From: Arthrobacter sp. CAN_C5
Lineage (GTDB): Bacteria > Actinomycetota > Actinomycetes > Actinomycetales > Micrococcaceae
Length of the DNA stretch: 64,000 bases
Assembly (NCBI RefSeq): GCF_017875735.1
Contig: NZ_JAGGMZ010000001.1
Span: 2,604,001-2,668,000 of the forward strand
Reading direction: 5' to 3'
Shown here piece after piece: positions 53,622 through 63,100 of the stretch. The position numbers and the translations under genes were made by a program. The notes beneath the pieces are model-generated. The model ran no database searches. It saw nothing but the letters and a program-made list of their open reading frames with translations, and was not told the DNA's origin. The stretch's first letter is position 1; every line of letters begins with the position of its first letter.

Positions 53622-53648
53622 GCATACTGCACTATTAGTGCAGTATGC
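53622..53648 (-). promoter_or_regulatory. Palindromic operator before the XRE-cupin operon
   Basis: GCATACTGCAC (53622-53632) and its exact complement (53638-53648) are separated by TATTA. It lies 7 bases upstream of the regulator's GTG, close enough to cover the promoter or ribosome binding site, and suggests autoregulation. Confidence 0.75.
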
Positions 53649-53702
53649 GTTTCGGTGGCCCCTCTATGAAGATGCGCATTCCGAATGATTCCTGTCAGCG
53701 TG

Positions 53703-54650
53703 TCAGCAGCCAACTCCGGAGGGGTTCTCAAGGCAGGTCTCAGCGACGCTGTGCCGCTCACTGCGCCAGATACTCATCAGGTGTGGTTCCGATGAGACCC
53801 GGGCGAGACCTGCGATCGGGAGCCACGGGCCACCATCAACTGAGTAGTCTCCAGCGAATAGCGTGTCCAGCTGCACGAAGTAGTCGCCGGTTTCCGTATA
53901 CCTATGACTCGTGGGGGTCTCGGTATCAAACCCATCGCCCGGCACCGCACTTCCGGGGTTGGCGGTGGTCAGGCTTGTCCCGTCGCCGTAGGACCATTCG
54001 TAGGAGACTGGCCACGCACGCAGGTCAATCTGGGCGTTCTGAAACTCGAAAGTGAAGTCCTGGTCATTGGCGACGGCGTAGAGGTTGCTGTGCGCGTTCC
54101 TCAACCCGAACTGGTCAGGCTGTGAGAAGACACCCGCAGCCACCATCGGCTGACTCTCGAACTCAGTCAGCGTGATAATGATCGGTGCTTCCTCAAGGGT
54201 GTCTGCAGTCGGTGGCACCGGTGGTTGCCCCGGGTAGAGGCACCCACTCCGTCCCGTAGCAGTCTCTGTGGGTGGGCTGTTGTTCCGGTTCACCTCAATC
54301 CACTGCACCAACATTCCGTCGGCCCGTGCATCACACTGGGCGTTCAATTGCACACAGTATCCGGGATCCATGAAGTCTTGGGATCCAGCGGTGCAGACCC
54401 GCTCGTAGGTGTAATCAATCCCGTCATCAGTGGGAAGGTAGGCGTTAGTAGCTCCAGAAGACTCCCGCCCCCCTGAATCGCCGGAACCACCTTGGGACTC
54501 TCGAGTGACGTTCTTTGCACTCACGTTGGACTCGTCGAAGGTAATGCCCGATTCGTTTTCAGCTGCGAGAACAGGTGCCGCGAAGAGGAATAGTGAGGAA
54601 GAGAAACCGACAATTACTGCAATTGAAGTGCCTATACATGCATTGCTCAT
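53703..54650 (-). CDS. Secreted PKD-like domain protein of unknown function
   Basis: A 315-residue exported protein. A signal peptide ends near residue 29 (AAPVLA), followed by a Ser/Gly-rich linker, a cysteine-bearing region (residues about 85-140: CTAGS, YCVQLNAQCD, GCLYPGQ) and a PKD-like segment (SYEWSYGDGTSL, HRYTETGDYFVQL). The role is unknown; PKD folds often mediate protein or glycan binding outside the cell. Six bases separate it from the upstream DUF6318-like gene, so the two form an operon. Confidence 0.75.
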   Translation of the reverse strand: MSNACIGTSIAVIVGFSSSLFLFAAPVLAAENESGITFDESNVSAKNVTRESQGGSGDSGGRESSGATNAYLPTDDGIDYTYERVCTAGSQDFMDPGYCVQLNAQCDARADGMLVQWIEVNRNNSPPTETATGRSGCLYPGQPPVPPTADTLEEAPIIITLTEFESQPMVAAGVFSQPDQFGLRNAHSNLYAVANDQDFTFEFQNAQIDLRAWPVSYEWSYGDGTSLTTANPGSAVPGDGFDTETPTSHRYTETGDYFVQLDTLFAGDYSVDGGPWLPIAGLARVSSEPHLMSIWRSERHSVAETCLENPSGVGC

Positions 54651-54656
54651 ACGACG

Positions 54657-55328
54657 TCACGTTCCCTCTGGTGATCCGAAATCGAGCATGATCCACCCAC
54701 CCTGCTCATAGGTGGCGATCAGGACATCGATACTTGGTTCAGAGCGTGGCGACTCGCCGACAGCCTCACCGGACTGCGAGAACAGGGTCACCTCGTCTTG
54801 CCCCACTTCGACAAATGAATTGATAGAGCCAGCCGTATTCAGTTCAAAATCGGAGGAAAAAGTGAGGACTTCAGCTTCCCCTCCGGCTGCCCAACCGCCG
54901 GCAGCGAATTGTTCCTGAACACCCTCGACTACGTTGCCGCAGGTTCCGCAACCGCTGTCAGTGATCTCTAGGAACTCATCCCAGTCGTTGGTGATGTATC
55001 CGTAGCTGAAAAGCTCGAACCAGTACTCGGTGAACGCCTCCAAGCCCTCCACCGAGTTCTCGTCGGCAAGTGCGGGTTTTTCTGGGACCGGGATGTTGGC
55101 AGCTGGACCGTCTGACGAGGCGGCGGTCGGCTCGGGCGTGGTGGGTTCCGGCGGTGTAGTCATCGGCGGAGGTGAAGTGCTGGTGGTCTGCTCCGGAGCC
55201 GAGGCCGAGGTCACCGTCGCGCTGGGGCCGGGCGGCGATGCATCGCCCTCGCAGCCCGTCATGAGATACCCGAGAACGACGGCCATGACAACGGCCGAGC
55301 CTCGCTGCAGCCCGGTTCCGCGACTCAC
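54657..55328 (-). CDS. DUF6318-like lipoprotein
   Basis: A 223-residue predicted lipoprotein. GTG 55328 has GGGAGA about six bases upstream and begins a signal peptide ending LMTGC (Cys26). A Pro/Thr/Ser-rich stalk (about 30-80) leads to a folded domain with FTEYWFELFSYGYITNDWDEF and a SGCGTCGNV cysteine pair, matching the DUF6318 pattern. Function is unknown. It is expected to be lipidated and processed by the LspA encoded at 19414. It pairs with the PKD-like protein gene and is preceded by an 18-bp repeat array. Confidence 0.75.
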   Translation of the reverse strand: MSRGTGLQRGSAVVMAVVLGYLMTGCEGDASPPGPSATVTSASAPEQTTSTSPPPMTTPPEPTTPEPTAASSDGPAANIPVPEKPALADENSVEGLEAFTEYWFELFSYGYITNDWDEFLEITDSGCGTCGNVVEGVQEQFAAGGWAAGGEAEVLTFSSDFELNTAGSINSFVEVGQDEVTLFSQSGEAVGESPRSEPSIDVLIATYEQGGWIMLDFGSPEGT

Positions 55329-55358
55329 CGGAATCTCCCGAAACGCGGGCGAACACAA

Positions 55359-55466
55359 CCGCAGGGCTGAATTACGCTGAAGGACTGGATCAAACTGCAG
55401 GGCCGAATCAAGCTACAGGGCTGGATCGAACCGCCGGGCTGGAGCATGCTACGAGGCTGTGACACT
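55359..55466 (-). repeat. Six imperfect 18-bp tandem repeats
   Basis: Six units of exactly 18 bases (starting at 55359, 55377, 55395, 55413, 55431, 55449) with consensus CTRCAGGGCTGGATCRAR on the plus strand. They lie 31 bases upstream of the DUF6318-like gene start and before the end of the ROK gene. If translated on the minus strand they would give a hexapeptide LIQPCS-like repeat, but no credible gene covers them. Confidence 0.8.
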
Positions 55467-55565
55467 GTGACTCCCGGGGATTTGGGGCCGAGTCGAAGCA
55501 ATCGAAAGACAACAGAATAGCGGAATCCAAGAATTTGCAAACGGTTATCCACAAACCAAAAATGG

Positions 55566-56678
55566 TCAGATCCGGGAGGTACGCGCACCCCTCAGTCGCG
55601 GACTCAGCCGGGACAGATCCGCCGCCCCTACCAGCCCCGCATAGGGCCCCAACGCTGCGGCTTCCACCCGGGCGGCGGGACGGAACCCACGGCCCGTCAG
55701 GTTCCGCGCGAAAGCCCGGCGGGCCGGTTCCAGCAGCAGGTCGCCCGCTGCCCCCAGTCCGCCGCCCACCACAAACGTCCCGGGGTCCAGCGCCGCTGCC
55801 AGGTTGGCAAGTCCAAGCCCAAGCCACTGCCCGACGTCGTCGACGAGTTCACGGCAGGCAGGATCCCCTTCAAGCGCCAGCTTGGTCACCACAGCCCCGG
55901 TAATGAGCTGGGGATCGCCGTCGACCTCGCGCAATAGGGCCTGTGCCACCGGGGAATTCGCCGTCGCCAGCTCGCGGGCTTCGCGCCCGAGGGCATTGCC
56001 TGACGCGTACTGTTCCCAGCACCCACGGTTTCCGCACTCGCACCTATGCCCCTGCGGCACGATGATCTGGTGCCCAAACTCTCCGGCCACGCCAAAGCGC
56101 CCACGCTCCAACGCGCCGTCCATGATCATCGCCCCGCCAATGCCTGTGCCGAGGGTGATGCAGACGAGCCGGCTCTCCCCCTGCCCGGCGCCGAAGCGCC
56201 ACTCAGCCCAAGCGGCGGCGTCGGCGTCGTTGACTACAGTGACCCGGCGGCGAAGGATCTGCTCGAGATTCTGGCGCAGTGGTTCGTTCCGCCAGGCTAA
56301 GTGGGGGCTGAACAACACGGTCCCGTTGGTCAGATCCATCCAGCCGGCCGCACCGATCCCGACGGACCGGATGCGGTATCCCACTGAGAGCTCGGCCACC
56401 AGTTCGGCAATGACCGCCTCCACATGCCGTGGGTCATGACCAGGGGTGTCCCGGCGTGCCTGGGCCAGGATATTTCCGCGGATGTCGACCACACCGGCGG
56501 CGACCTTGGTCCCGCCAATATCGATGCCAATCGCCAGTCCCCTTCGCAGGAAGTTCCGCGAATCAACTGGACCAGCTGCCACCCCTGGGCGACGTCTACC
56601 CTGTCTGCCACCCGGTCCGGGAACGCGCGGCTGCCCCCGCGGCCGGGGCGGTGCTGCGGCATCCGTCTGCCTGATCAT
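55566..56678 (-). CDS. ROK-family sugar kinase (glucokinase-like)
   Basis: A 370-residue ATP-dependent sugar kinase. The ATP site IGIDIGGTKVAAGVVD begins near residue 50, VVNDADAAAWAEW is the sugar/catalytic region, and GEFGHQII with HRCECGNRGCWEQYASGNAL is the ROK zinc signature. Glucose is the likely substrate by context in related genomes. Residues 1-47 are a low-complexity Pro/Arg/Gly extension; the ATG at 56678 has GAAGAGGA upstream, so the extension may be real. It is divergent from the acyl-CoA synthetase gene. Confidence 0.92.
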   Translation of the reverse strand: MIRQTDAAAPPRPRGQPRVPGPGGRQGRRRPGVAAGPVDSRNFLRRGLAIGIDIGGTKVAAGVVDIRGNILAQARRDTPGHDPRHVEAVIAELVAELSVGYRIRSVGIGAAGWMDLTNGTVLFSPHLAWRNEPLRQNLEQILRRRVTVVNDADAAAWAEWRFGAGQGESRLVCITLGTGIGGAMIMDGALERGRFGVAGEFGHQIIVPQGHRCECGNRGCWEQYASGNALGREARELATANSPVAQALLREVDGDPQLITGAVVTKLALEGDPACRELVDDVGQWLGLGLANLAAALDPGTFVVGGGLGAAGDLLLEPARRAFARNLTGRGFRPAARVEAAALGPYAGLVGAADLSRLSPRLRGARTSRI

Positions 56679-56816
56679 GGGTGGTCCTCTTCCTGCGTCT
56701 GCTGTTGGCGTTGCGTGACCGTTACCGATTCGTACATTACTGGAGAGTATTTACGCCTGTGGAACCTATAGGCTAAAGAAATCCCGCAGATTTTGGAGAT
56801 ATCAAAGGAGATAGTC

Positions 56817-58625
56817 GTGCGCGAATACAGCGTCCCCGTCCTGGTGGACACCCCCCGTGACAGCAATATCACGGAGTTGGTGGTCAAACAGGCTTCGAAG
56901 CCTTCCAATCCCGCGCTGTTCTCGAAGAAGGACAGCGCCGGGGAATGGCAGGACATCCGGGCGACTGAATTCCTCGCTGACGTCCAGTTGCTGGCCAAGG
57001 GGTTGATGGCCAGCGGTGTGCAGGCCGGCGACCGCGTCGCCATCATGGCGCGCACCCGCTACGAATGGTCACTGGTTGACTTCTCGATCTGGTTCGCTGG
57101 CGCCATCTCGGTTCCCGTCTACGAGACCTCTTCCCCCTCCCAGGTGGGCTGGATCCTCGAGGATTCGGGTGCCGTCGCGGCGTTCGTCGAATCGGCGCGG
57201 CACGAGAACGTGGTCCGCCAGGCTTCGGCCGCAGCCAACATCCCAGGTGCCCAGCACGTGTGGCAGCTCGACGGCAACGGGCTCGATGCCCTCCGCAGTG
57301 CCGGCACCGGTATCGACGACGACGCCCTCGACGCCCGACGCCGGACGGCCGGCCTCGACGACGTCGCCACGATCATCTACACGTCCGGCACCACCGGCAA
57401 ACCCAAGGGCTGTGAACTGACCCACGGAAACTTCGTCGAGCTCTCGGTCAACGCGGGTGCAGCGCTTCCCGAGGTTGCGCACGAAGGCGCGCAGACCATC
57501 ATGTTCCTCCCCCTGGCCCACGTGTTCGCCAGGTTCATCTCGGTCCTCTGCGTCGCGGTCGGAGCCACGGTGGCACACACCCCCGACGTGAAGAATCTGC
57601 TCCCGGACCTGCAAAGCTACAAGCCCTCCTTCATCCTCGCGGTCCCCCGGGTCTTCGAGAAGGTCTACAACAATTCGATGCTCAAGGCCGAGGATGGCGG
57701 CAAGGGCAAGATCTTCCATGCCGGCGCCAAGGTGGCCATCGAATGGTCCAAGGCAGATCAGGCCGGTAAGGTCCCGCTGATGCTGAAGGTGAAACACGCC
57801 GTTTTCGACCGGATCCTGTTCAGCAAGATCCGTGAGGCGATGGGCGGGCGCGTGGAGCACGCCGTCTCCGGCGGCGCGCCGCTCGGCGACCGGCTGGGCC
57901 ATTTCTTCCACGGCATCGGCCTGATGGTTCTCGAGGGTTACGGTCTTACCGAGACCACCGCCCCGATCACCGTGAGCACCCCAAAGAAGATCAAGATTGG
58001 CACCGTGGGCGCCCCGCTTCCCGGCAACGCCGTGAAAATTGCCGACGACGGCGAGATCCTCGCCAAGGGTGTCTGCGTGATGCGCGGCTACTACAAGCGT
58101 GATGACCTGTCCGAGGAAGCGTTCGCCGACGGCTGGTTCCGTACCGGCGACATCGGCGAACTCGATGACGAGGGATTCCTGAAGATCACCGGCCGCAAGA
58201 AGGAAATCATTGTCACGGCCGGCGGCAAGAACGTGATCCCGGCGCAGCTGGAAGACACCATCCGCTCCAACGCCCTGGTGTCGCAGTGCGTGGTCGTCGG
58301 GGATCACCGGGCATTCATTTCCGCCCTGATCACCCTCGACGAGGAGGCCCTCCCAGGCTGGCTGGACCGCCACCAGCTGCCCAAGGACACCACCGTCGCC
58401 CAGGCCGCCGAGCACCCACTCGTCACGGCTGAGGTCCAGCAGCTGGTGGATCAGGCCAACGCGAACGTGTCGCAGGCGGAGTCAATCAAGGCCTTCCGCA
58501 TCGTGGCCACCGACTTCACCGAAACCAGCGGCCACCTGACACCGTCGCTGAAAATCAAGCGGGCCCAGGTCCTGAAGGACTACTCCTCGGTGGTCGAAGG
58601 GATCTACTCGACACCACGCTCGTAG
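56817..58625 (+). CDS. Long-chain fatty acid--CoA ligase (AMP-forming)
   Basis: A 602-residue ANL-family enzyme that activates fatty acids through an acyl-AMP intermediate. The P-loop is TIIYTSGTTGKPKGCELTH, the A5 motif is GYGLTETTAPIT, and GWFRTGDIGELDDEGFLKITGRKKEIIVTAGGKNVIPAQLED spans A7-A8 (shown as one conserved block near residues 440-485). The GTG at 56817 follows AAAGGAG with six bases spacing and is preferred to TTG 56793. It corresponds in place to fadD15 of mycobacteria, near the PlsC-type acyltransferase. Confidence 0.95.
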   Translation: MREYSVPVLVDTPRDSNITELVVKQASKPSNPALFSKKDSAGEWQDIRATEFLADVQLLAKGLMASGVQAGDRVAIMARTRYEWSLVDFSIWFAGAISVPVYETSSPSQVGWILEDSGAVAAFVESARHENVVRQASAAANIPGAQHVWQLDGNGLDALRSAGTGIDDDALDARRRTAGLDDVATIIYTSGTTGKPKGCELTHGNFVELSVNAGAALPEVAHEGAQTIMFLPLAHVFARFISVLCVAVGATVAHTPDVKNLLPDLQSYKPSFILAVPRVFEKVYNNSMLKAEDGGKGKIFHAGAKVAIEWSKADQAGKVPLMLKVKHAVFDRILFSKIREAMGGRVEHAVSGGAPLGDRLGHFFHGIGLMVLEGYGLTETTAPITVSTPKKIKIGTVGAPLPGNAVKIADDGEILAKGVCVMRGYYKRDDLSEEAFADGWFRTGDIGELDDEGFLKITGRKKEIIVTAGGKNVIPAQLEDTIRSNALVSQCVVVGDHRAFISALITLDEEALPGWLDRHQLPKDTTVAQAAEHPLVTAEVQQLVDQANANVSQAESIKAFRIVATDFTETSGHLTPSLKIKRAQVLKDYSSVVEGIYSTPRS

Positions 58626-58630
58626 CGGAT

Positions 58631-60034
58631 TTACCCGGCCTTCAGGGACAGGAGCGCGTTCTCGACGACCTCCGTGAGGGCCGGGTGAACCCAGTACTGG
58701 CCGCTGGCCATGGTCTGGGCGTCCAGGCCGAAGGACATCGCCTGGATCAGTGGCTGGATAATCATTGACGCTTCGTGCCCCATAATGTGGGCACCCAGCA
58801 GGTGACCGGTGCGCTGGTCGGCGATGAGCTTCACGAAACCGGTGGTGTCCTCCATGGCCCAGCCGTAGGCGGTAGACCCGTACTGTTGCACGGCAACGGT
58901 GACCTCGAACCCTTCGGCCTCCGCCTTCGCCAGCGCCTCAGCTTCCGTCAGTCCGACGACGGCGATCTGCGGGTGGGTGAAAACGGCCGCGGGAACGAAC
59001 CGGTGGTCGCTGCTGCGCAGATCGTCGGGGTGGGCAACGTTGTGCGCGACAATCCGCGCCTCATGGTTGGCGACGTGTTTGAGCTGGAACCTGTTGCTGA
59101 CGTCCCCCAGCGCCCACACCCCATCCACTGGCACGCCGTCCCGGAGCACCCGCTGGTGTGAGTCGACCACGAGGCGGCCATCGGCTTCCAGGTCAAGCCC
59201 GGCGTCGGCCGCCGCCAGGCGGCCGGTGTTGGGTTCCCTGCCCGCGGCGACCAGGACGACGTCGACGTCGAGCACGCGGTCGTCGTCGTCGCCCGTGAGC
59301 ACCGCGCGGACCGAGCCGTCGTCGTTGGCGGTGAGCGAGGCGACCGTATGGTTGAGCACCACGTCCCACTGGCGGGATGCTTCGGCGGTGAACGCCTCGG
59401 ACACACTGTCATCGAGTGACCGCAGCAGGCTCCCGGAGCGGTTGACCACCGTGACAGCCGACCCGAACGCACCGAAGATGTGCGCAAACTCCGCGGCGAC
59501 GTAGCCTCCGCCGAGGATCAGGATCCGCGCCGGCAGCTCCTCCAGCCGCATGATGGTGTCGGATGTGTGGACCTGCGGCAGGGTGATCCCCGGGATGTCA
59601 GGCAGGACCGCGCGCGAACCGGTGGCGATGACCACCTGGTCGGCGTGGATCTCTTCGCCCGCGTCAGTGACGAACGACTTGTCGCCGGTGAACCGGACGT
59701 AGTCCTCGTAGAGGGTGACATTCTCCAGCTCCTCCGCCCGGTAGTTTCGTCCGGCCTGGGAGATGGCGTCGATGCGGGTGAAGATCCGGTCGCGGATGGC
59801 CCGCCAGTGCACGTCGCGTAGTTCCAGGTCGACGCCCAGCCGGGAGGCCTCGCGCGCGTCGGTGGCCTGTTCGGCCGGGTAGACGAACATTTTCGTGGGA
59901 ATACACCCTACGTTGAGGCAGGTTCCGCCGAAGGTTCCCCCGTCAATGATGGCCACCTTGCGGTCGTCCCAGTCCGGGGTGATGAGGCTGTTCCCGGATC
60001 CGGATCCGACAATGACCAGGTCGTAGTGGGTCAT
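58631..60034 (-). CDS. mtr: Mycothione reductase
   Basis: A 467-residue pyridine nucleotide-disulfide oxidoreductase. The FAD motif VIVGSGSGNSLI opens the protein, the redox pair is Cys39 and Cys44 in GGTCLNVGCIPTK, the NADPH motif is LILGGGYVAAEFAHIFGAFG, and the C-terminal HPALTEVVENAL supplies the catalytic His-Glu. GSGSGNSLITP is typical of mycothione reductase rather than lipoamide dehydrogenase. It restores mycothiol, the actinobacterial thiol. It is convergent with the acyl-CoA ligase with only 5 bases between stops. Confidence 0.95.
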   Translation of the reverse strand: MTHYDLVIVGSGSGNSLITPDWDDRKVAIIDGGTFGGTCLNVGCIPTKMFVYPAEQATDAREASRLGVDLELRDVHWRAIRDRIFTRIDAISQAGRNYRAEELENVTLYEDYVRFTGDKSFVTDAGEEIHADQVVIATGSRAVLPDIPGITLPQVHTSDTIMRLEELPARILILGGGYVAAEFAHIFGAFGSAVTVVNRSGSLLRSLDDSVSEAFTAEASRQWDVVLNHTVASLTANDDGSVRAVLTGDDDDRVLDVDVVLVAAGREPNTGRLAAADAGLDLEADGRLVVDSHQRVLRDGVPVDGVWALGDVSNRFQLKHVANHEARIVAHNVAHPDDLRSSDHRFVPAAVFTHPQIAVVGLTEAEALAKAEAEGFEVTVAVQQYGSTAYGWAMEDTTGFVKLIADQRTGHLLGAHIMGHEASMIIQPLIQAMSFGLDAQTMASGQYWVHPALTEVVENALLSLKAG

Positions 60035-60161
60035 CGGCGGCCGCCGTTAGCGGAGCGTTCTTGCAGGGCCATGGTTCCTCACAGGGTCAGCGGGGCGCAG
60101 CGAAGCGGCGCCTGGTCTCCAGCAAAACACTAGCGCACCCTCCCCCGCGCTGAGGCAACGG

Positions 60162-63100
60162 CTAAGCCGGCTCCACCACGATCAGCAGGTCGCCACCTTG
60201 GACTTGTGAGACCTTTTCGACGGCGATGCGTTTGACTGTGCCGGCGACTGGTGTGGTGATGCCGGCTTCCATTTTCATGGCCTCGATGGAGGCGATCGTG
60301 GCGCCTTGTTCGATGGTGTCTCCCTCGGCGACCGTGATGGTGACGGCCCCGGCGAAGGGTGCCGCGATTTGGCCGGGGTTGGACTTGTCGGCTTTCTCGG
60401 CTGCCTTGACGTCGCTGTGGATGCTGCGGTCTCTGACGACGACGGGGCGCATCTGACCGTTGAGCGTGCACATCACGGTGCGCATGCCCTTCTCGTCTGC
60501 CTCGGACACGGCGCTGAGGGTGGCGATAAGCCGGACGCCCTTCTCGAGGGCGATGACGTGCTCGCTGCCCTGCTGCAGGCCGTAGAGGTAGTCCCGGGTG
60601 TCCAGGACGGAGACGTCGCCGTAGGTTTCGCGGGTGGCCAGGAAATCCTTGGTGGGCCCGGCGAACAGCAACCGGTTCAAGGTGGCGCGCCGCAGCGTCG
60701 ATTCACCGGTCAGGGCTGCCTGATCCTCGCTGCTGAGTTCGGTGTCCCGGACCTTGACCTCGCGGCCCTGCAGCGCTTTGGTGCGGAAGGGTTCGGGCCA
60801 GCCGCCGGGAGGATCGCCGAGTTCACCGCTGAGGAAGCCAATCACGGAGTCGGGGATGTCGTAGTTCTGCGGGTTCTCCTCGAAGTCCGCGGGGTCCACG
60901 TTGGTGCCCACGAGCTGCAGCGCGAGGTCCCCGACCACCTTCGATGACGGGGTGACCTTCACCAGGCGCCCGAGCATCCGGTCCGCTTCGGTGTACATGT
61001 CCTCGATGGCCTCGAACCGTTCCCCGAGGCCCAACGCGATGGCTTGCTGCCGCAGGTTCGAGAGCTGACCTCCCGGAATTTCGTGACGGTAGACCCGACC
61101 GGTGGGACCGGGGAGCCCGGACTCGAAGGGTGCGTAGACCCGGCGGACCGCTTCCCAATAGGGTTCCAGCGAACACACGTCCGCCAGCGAGATACCGGTG
61201 TCGCGTTCGGTGTTGGCCAGAGCCGCGACCAGGGCTGACGCCGAGGGCTGGCTGGTGGTCCCGGCCAGGGAGGCGCTGGCGACGTCGACGGCGTCGACGC
61301 CCGCGTCGACCGCGGCCAGCAGGGTAGCGAGCTGTCCGCCGGCCGTGTCGTGGGTGTGCAGGTGGACCGGCAGGTCAAAGCGTTCCCGCAGGGCAGTGAC
61401 CAGCTGCGCGGCCGCGGCGGGGCGCAGCAGTCCGGCCATGTCCTTGATCGCCAGGATGTGGGCGCCGGCGTCGACCATCCGCTGCGCCAACTCCAGGTAG
61501 TACTCCAGCGTGTAGAGCTTCTCCTCAGGGTCGAGCATGTTCGAGGTGTAGCACAGGGCCACTTCCGCGACGGCGGTGCCGGTGGCGCGGACCGCGCGGA
61601 TGGCCGGTTCCATCTGTGAGACGTCGTTCAGGGCATCGAAGATCCTGAAAATGTCGATCCCGGTCTCCGCCGCTTCCTTCACGAAGGCCTCGGTGACTTC
61701 CTCGGGGTACGGGGTGTAACCGACCGTGTTGCGTCCCCGGAGGAGCATCTGCAGGCAGATGTTGGGCAGTTCCTTCCGCAGAGCCGCCAGACGCTCCCAC
61801 GGTTCCTCGCCGAGGAACCGCAGCGCAACGTCGTAGGTGGCCCCACCCCACGCTTCCACCGAGAGCAATTGGGGCATCTGCCGGGACACGGCATCGCCGG
61901 CAGCCACCAGATCCCGGGTACGCACCCGGGTGGCGAGCAGCGACTGGTGCGCGTCGCGGAACGTGGTGTCCGTGACAGCCACGGCGGTCTGCGCGCGAAG
62001 CTCCGCGGCGAACTTCTCAGGTCCGAGCTCCTGCAGCCGCTGCCGCGATCCGGGGCCCGGGGCGGCGTCGTCCTCGCCAGCGACGGGGAGCTTCTCGGCC
62101 GGGTCGATCTCCACGAGCCGTTCGCCGTGGGGTTTGTTCACGGTCACGTCGGCAAGCCAGGTGAGCAGTTTCGTGCCCCGGTCCGCGGACACCCTGGCCG
62201 TCAGCAACTCGGGGCGTTCATCGATGAAGTTCGTGGCGACGTCCCCGGCAATGAAGTCCGGATCATCCAGGACGGCCTGCAGGAACGAAATGTTCGTCGA
62301 CACCCCGCGCACCCGGAACTCGGCCAGGGCACGCCGGGCGCGGGTCACCGCGGACTTGTGGTCCCGGCCACGACAGGTCAACTTCACCAACATGGAATCG
62401 AAATGGGGGCTGATCTCGGCGCCCGCATACACGGTACCGCCGTCGAGCCGCACCCCCGCACCGCCAGCAGACCGGTACGCGGTGATCTGCCCGACGTCGG
62501 GCCGGAAACCATTCGCGGGATCCTCGGTGGTAATACGGCTCTGCAGGGCGGCGCCGCGCACCTGGACACTGTCCTGGCTCAGACCCAGATCGGCCAGGGA
62601 CTCACCGGCGGCGATGCGCAGCTGCGCCTGCACCAGGTCAACATCGGTGATCTCCTCGGTGACCGTGTGCTCCACCTGGATACGCGGATTCATCTCAATG
62701 AACACGTGCTGGCCAGCCCGCTCCCCCACCGTGTCCACAAGAAACTCGACCGTACCCGCGTTCACGTAACCCAACGCCTTCGCGAACGCGACAGCATCCC
62801 GGTGCAAAGCCTGCCGGATACCCTCGTCAAGGTTAGGGGCCGGGGCAATCTCAATAACCTTCTGGTGGCGGCGCTGGATAGAACAATCACGCTCAAACAA
62901 GTGCATCACGTTGCCCTGGGCATCAGCCAGGATCTGCACCTCGATGTGACGGGGCCGCAACACCGCCTGCTCCAGGAACATGGTCGGATCACCGAACGCC
63001 GAATCGGCCTCCCGCATCGCCGCTTCGAGCGCTTCCCGAAGCCCCTCCCGCTTGTCCACCCGGCGCATCCCGCGCCCACCACCGCCAGCGACCGCCTTGG

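Noticed and set aside
55325-55588. Minus-strand open frame across the 18-bp repeats
   Set aside because: It overlaps the lipoprotein gene start and the end of the ROK gene, has no ribosome binding site and its peptide is just the translated repeat.
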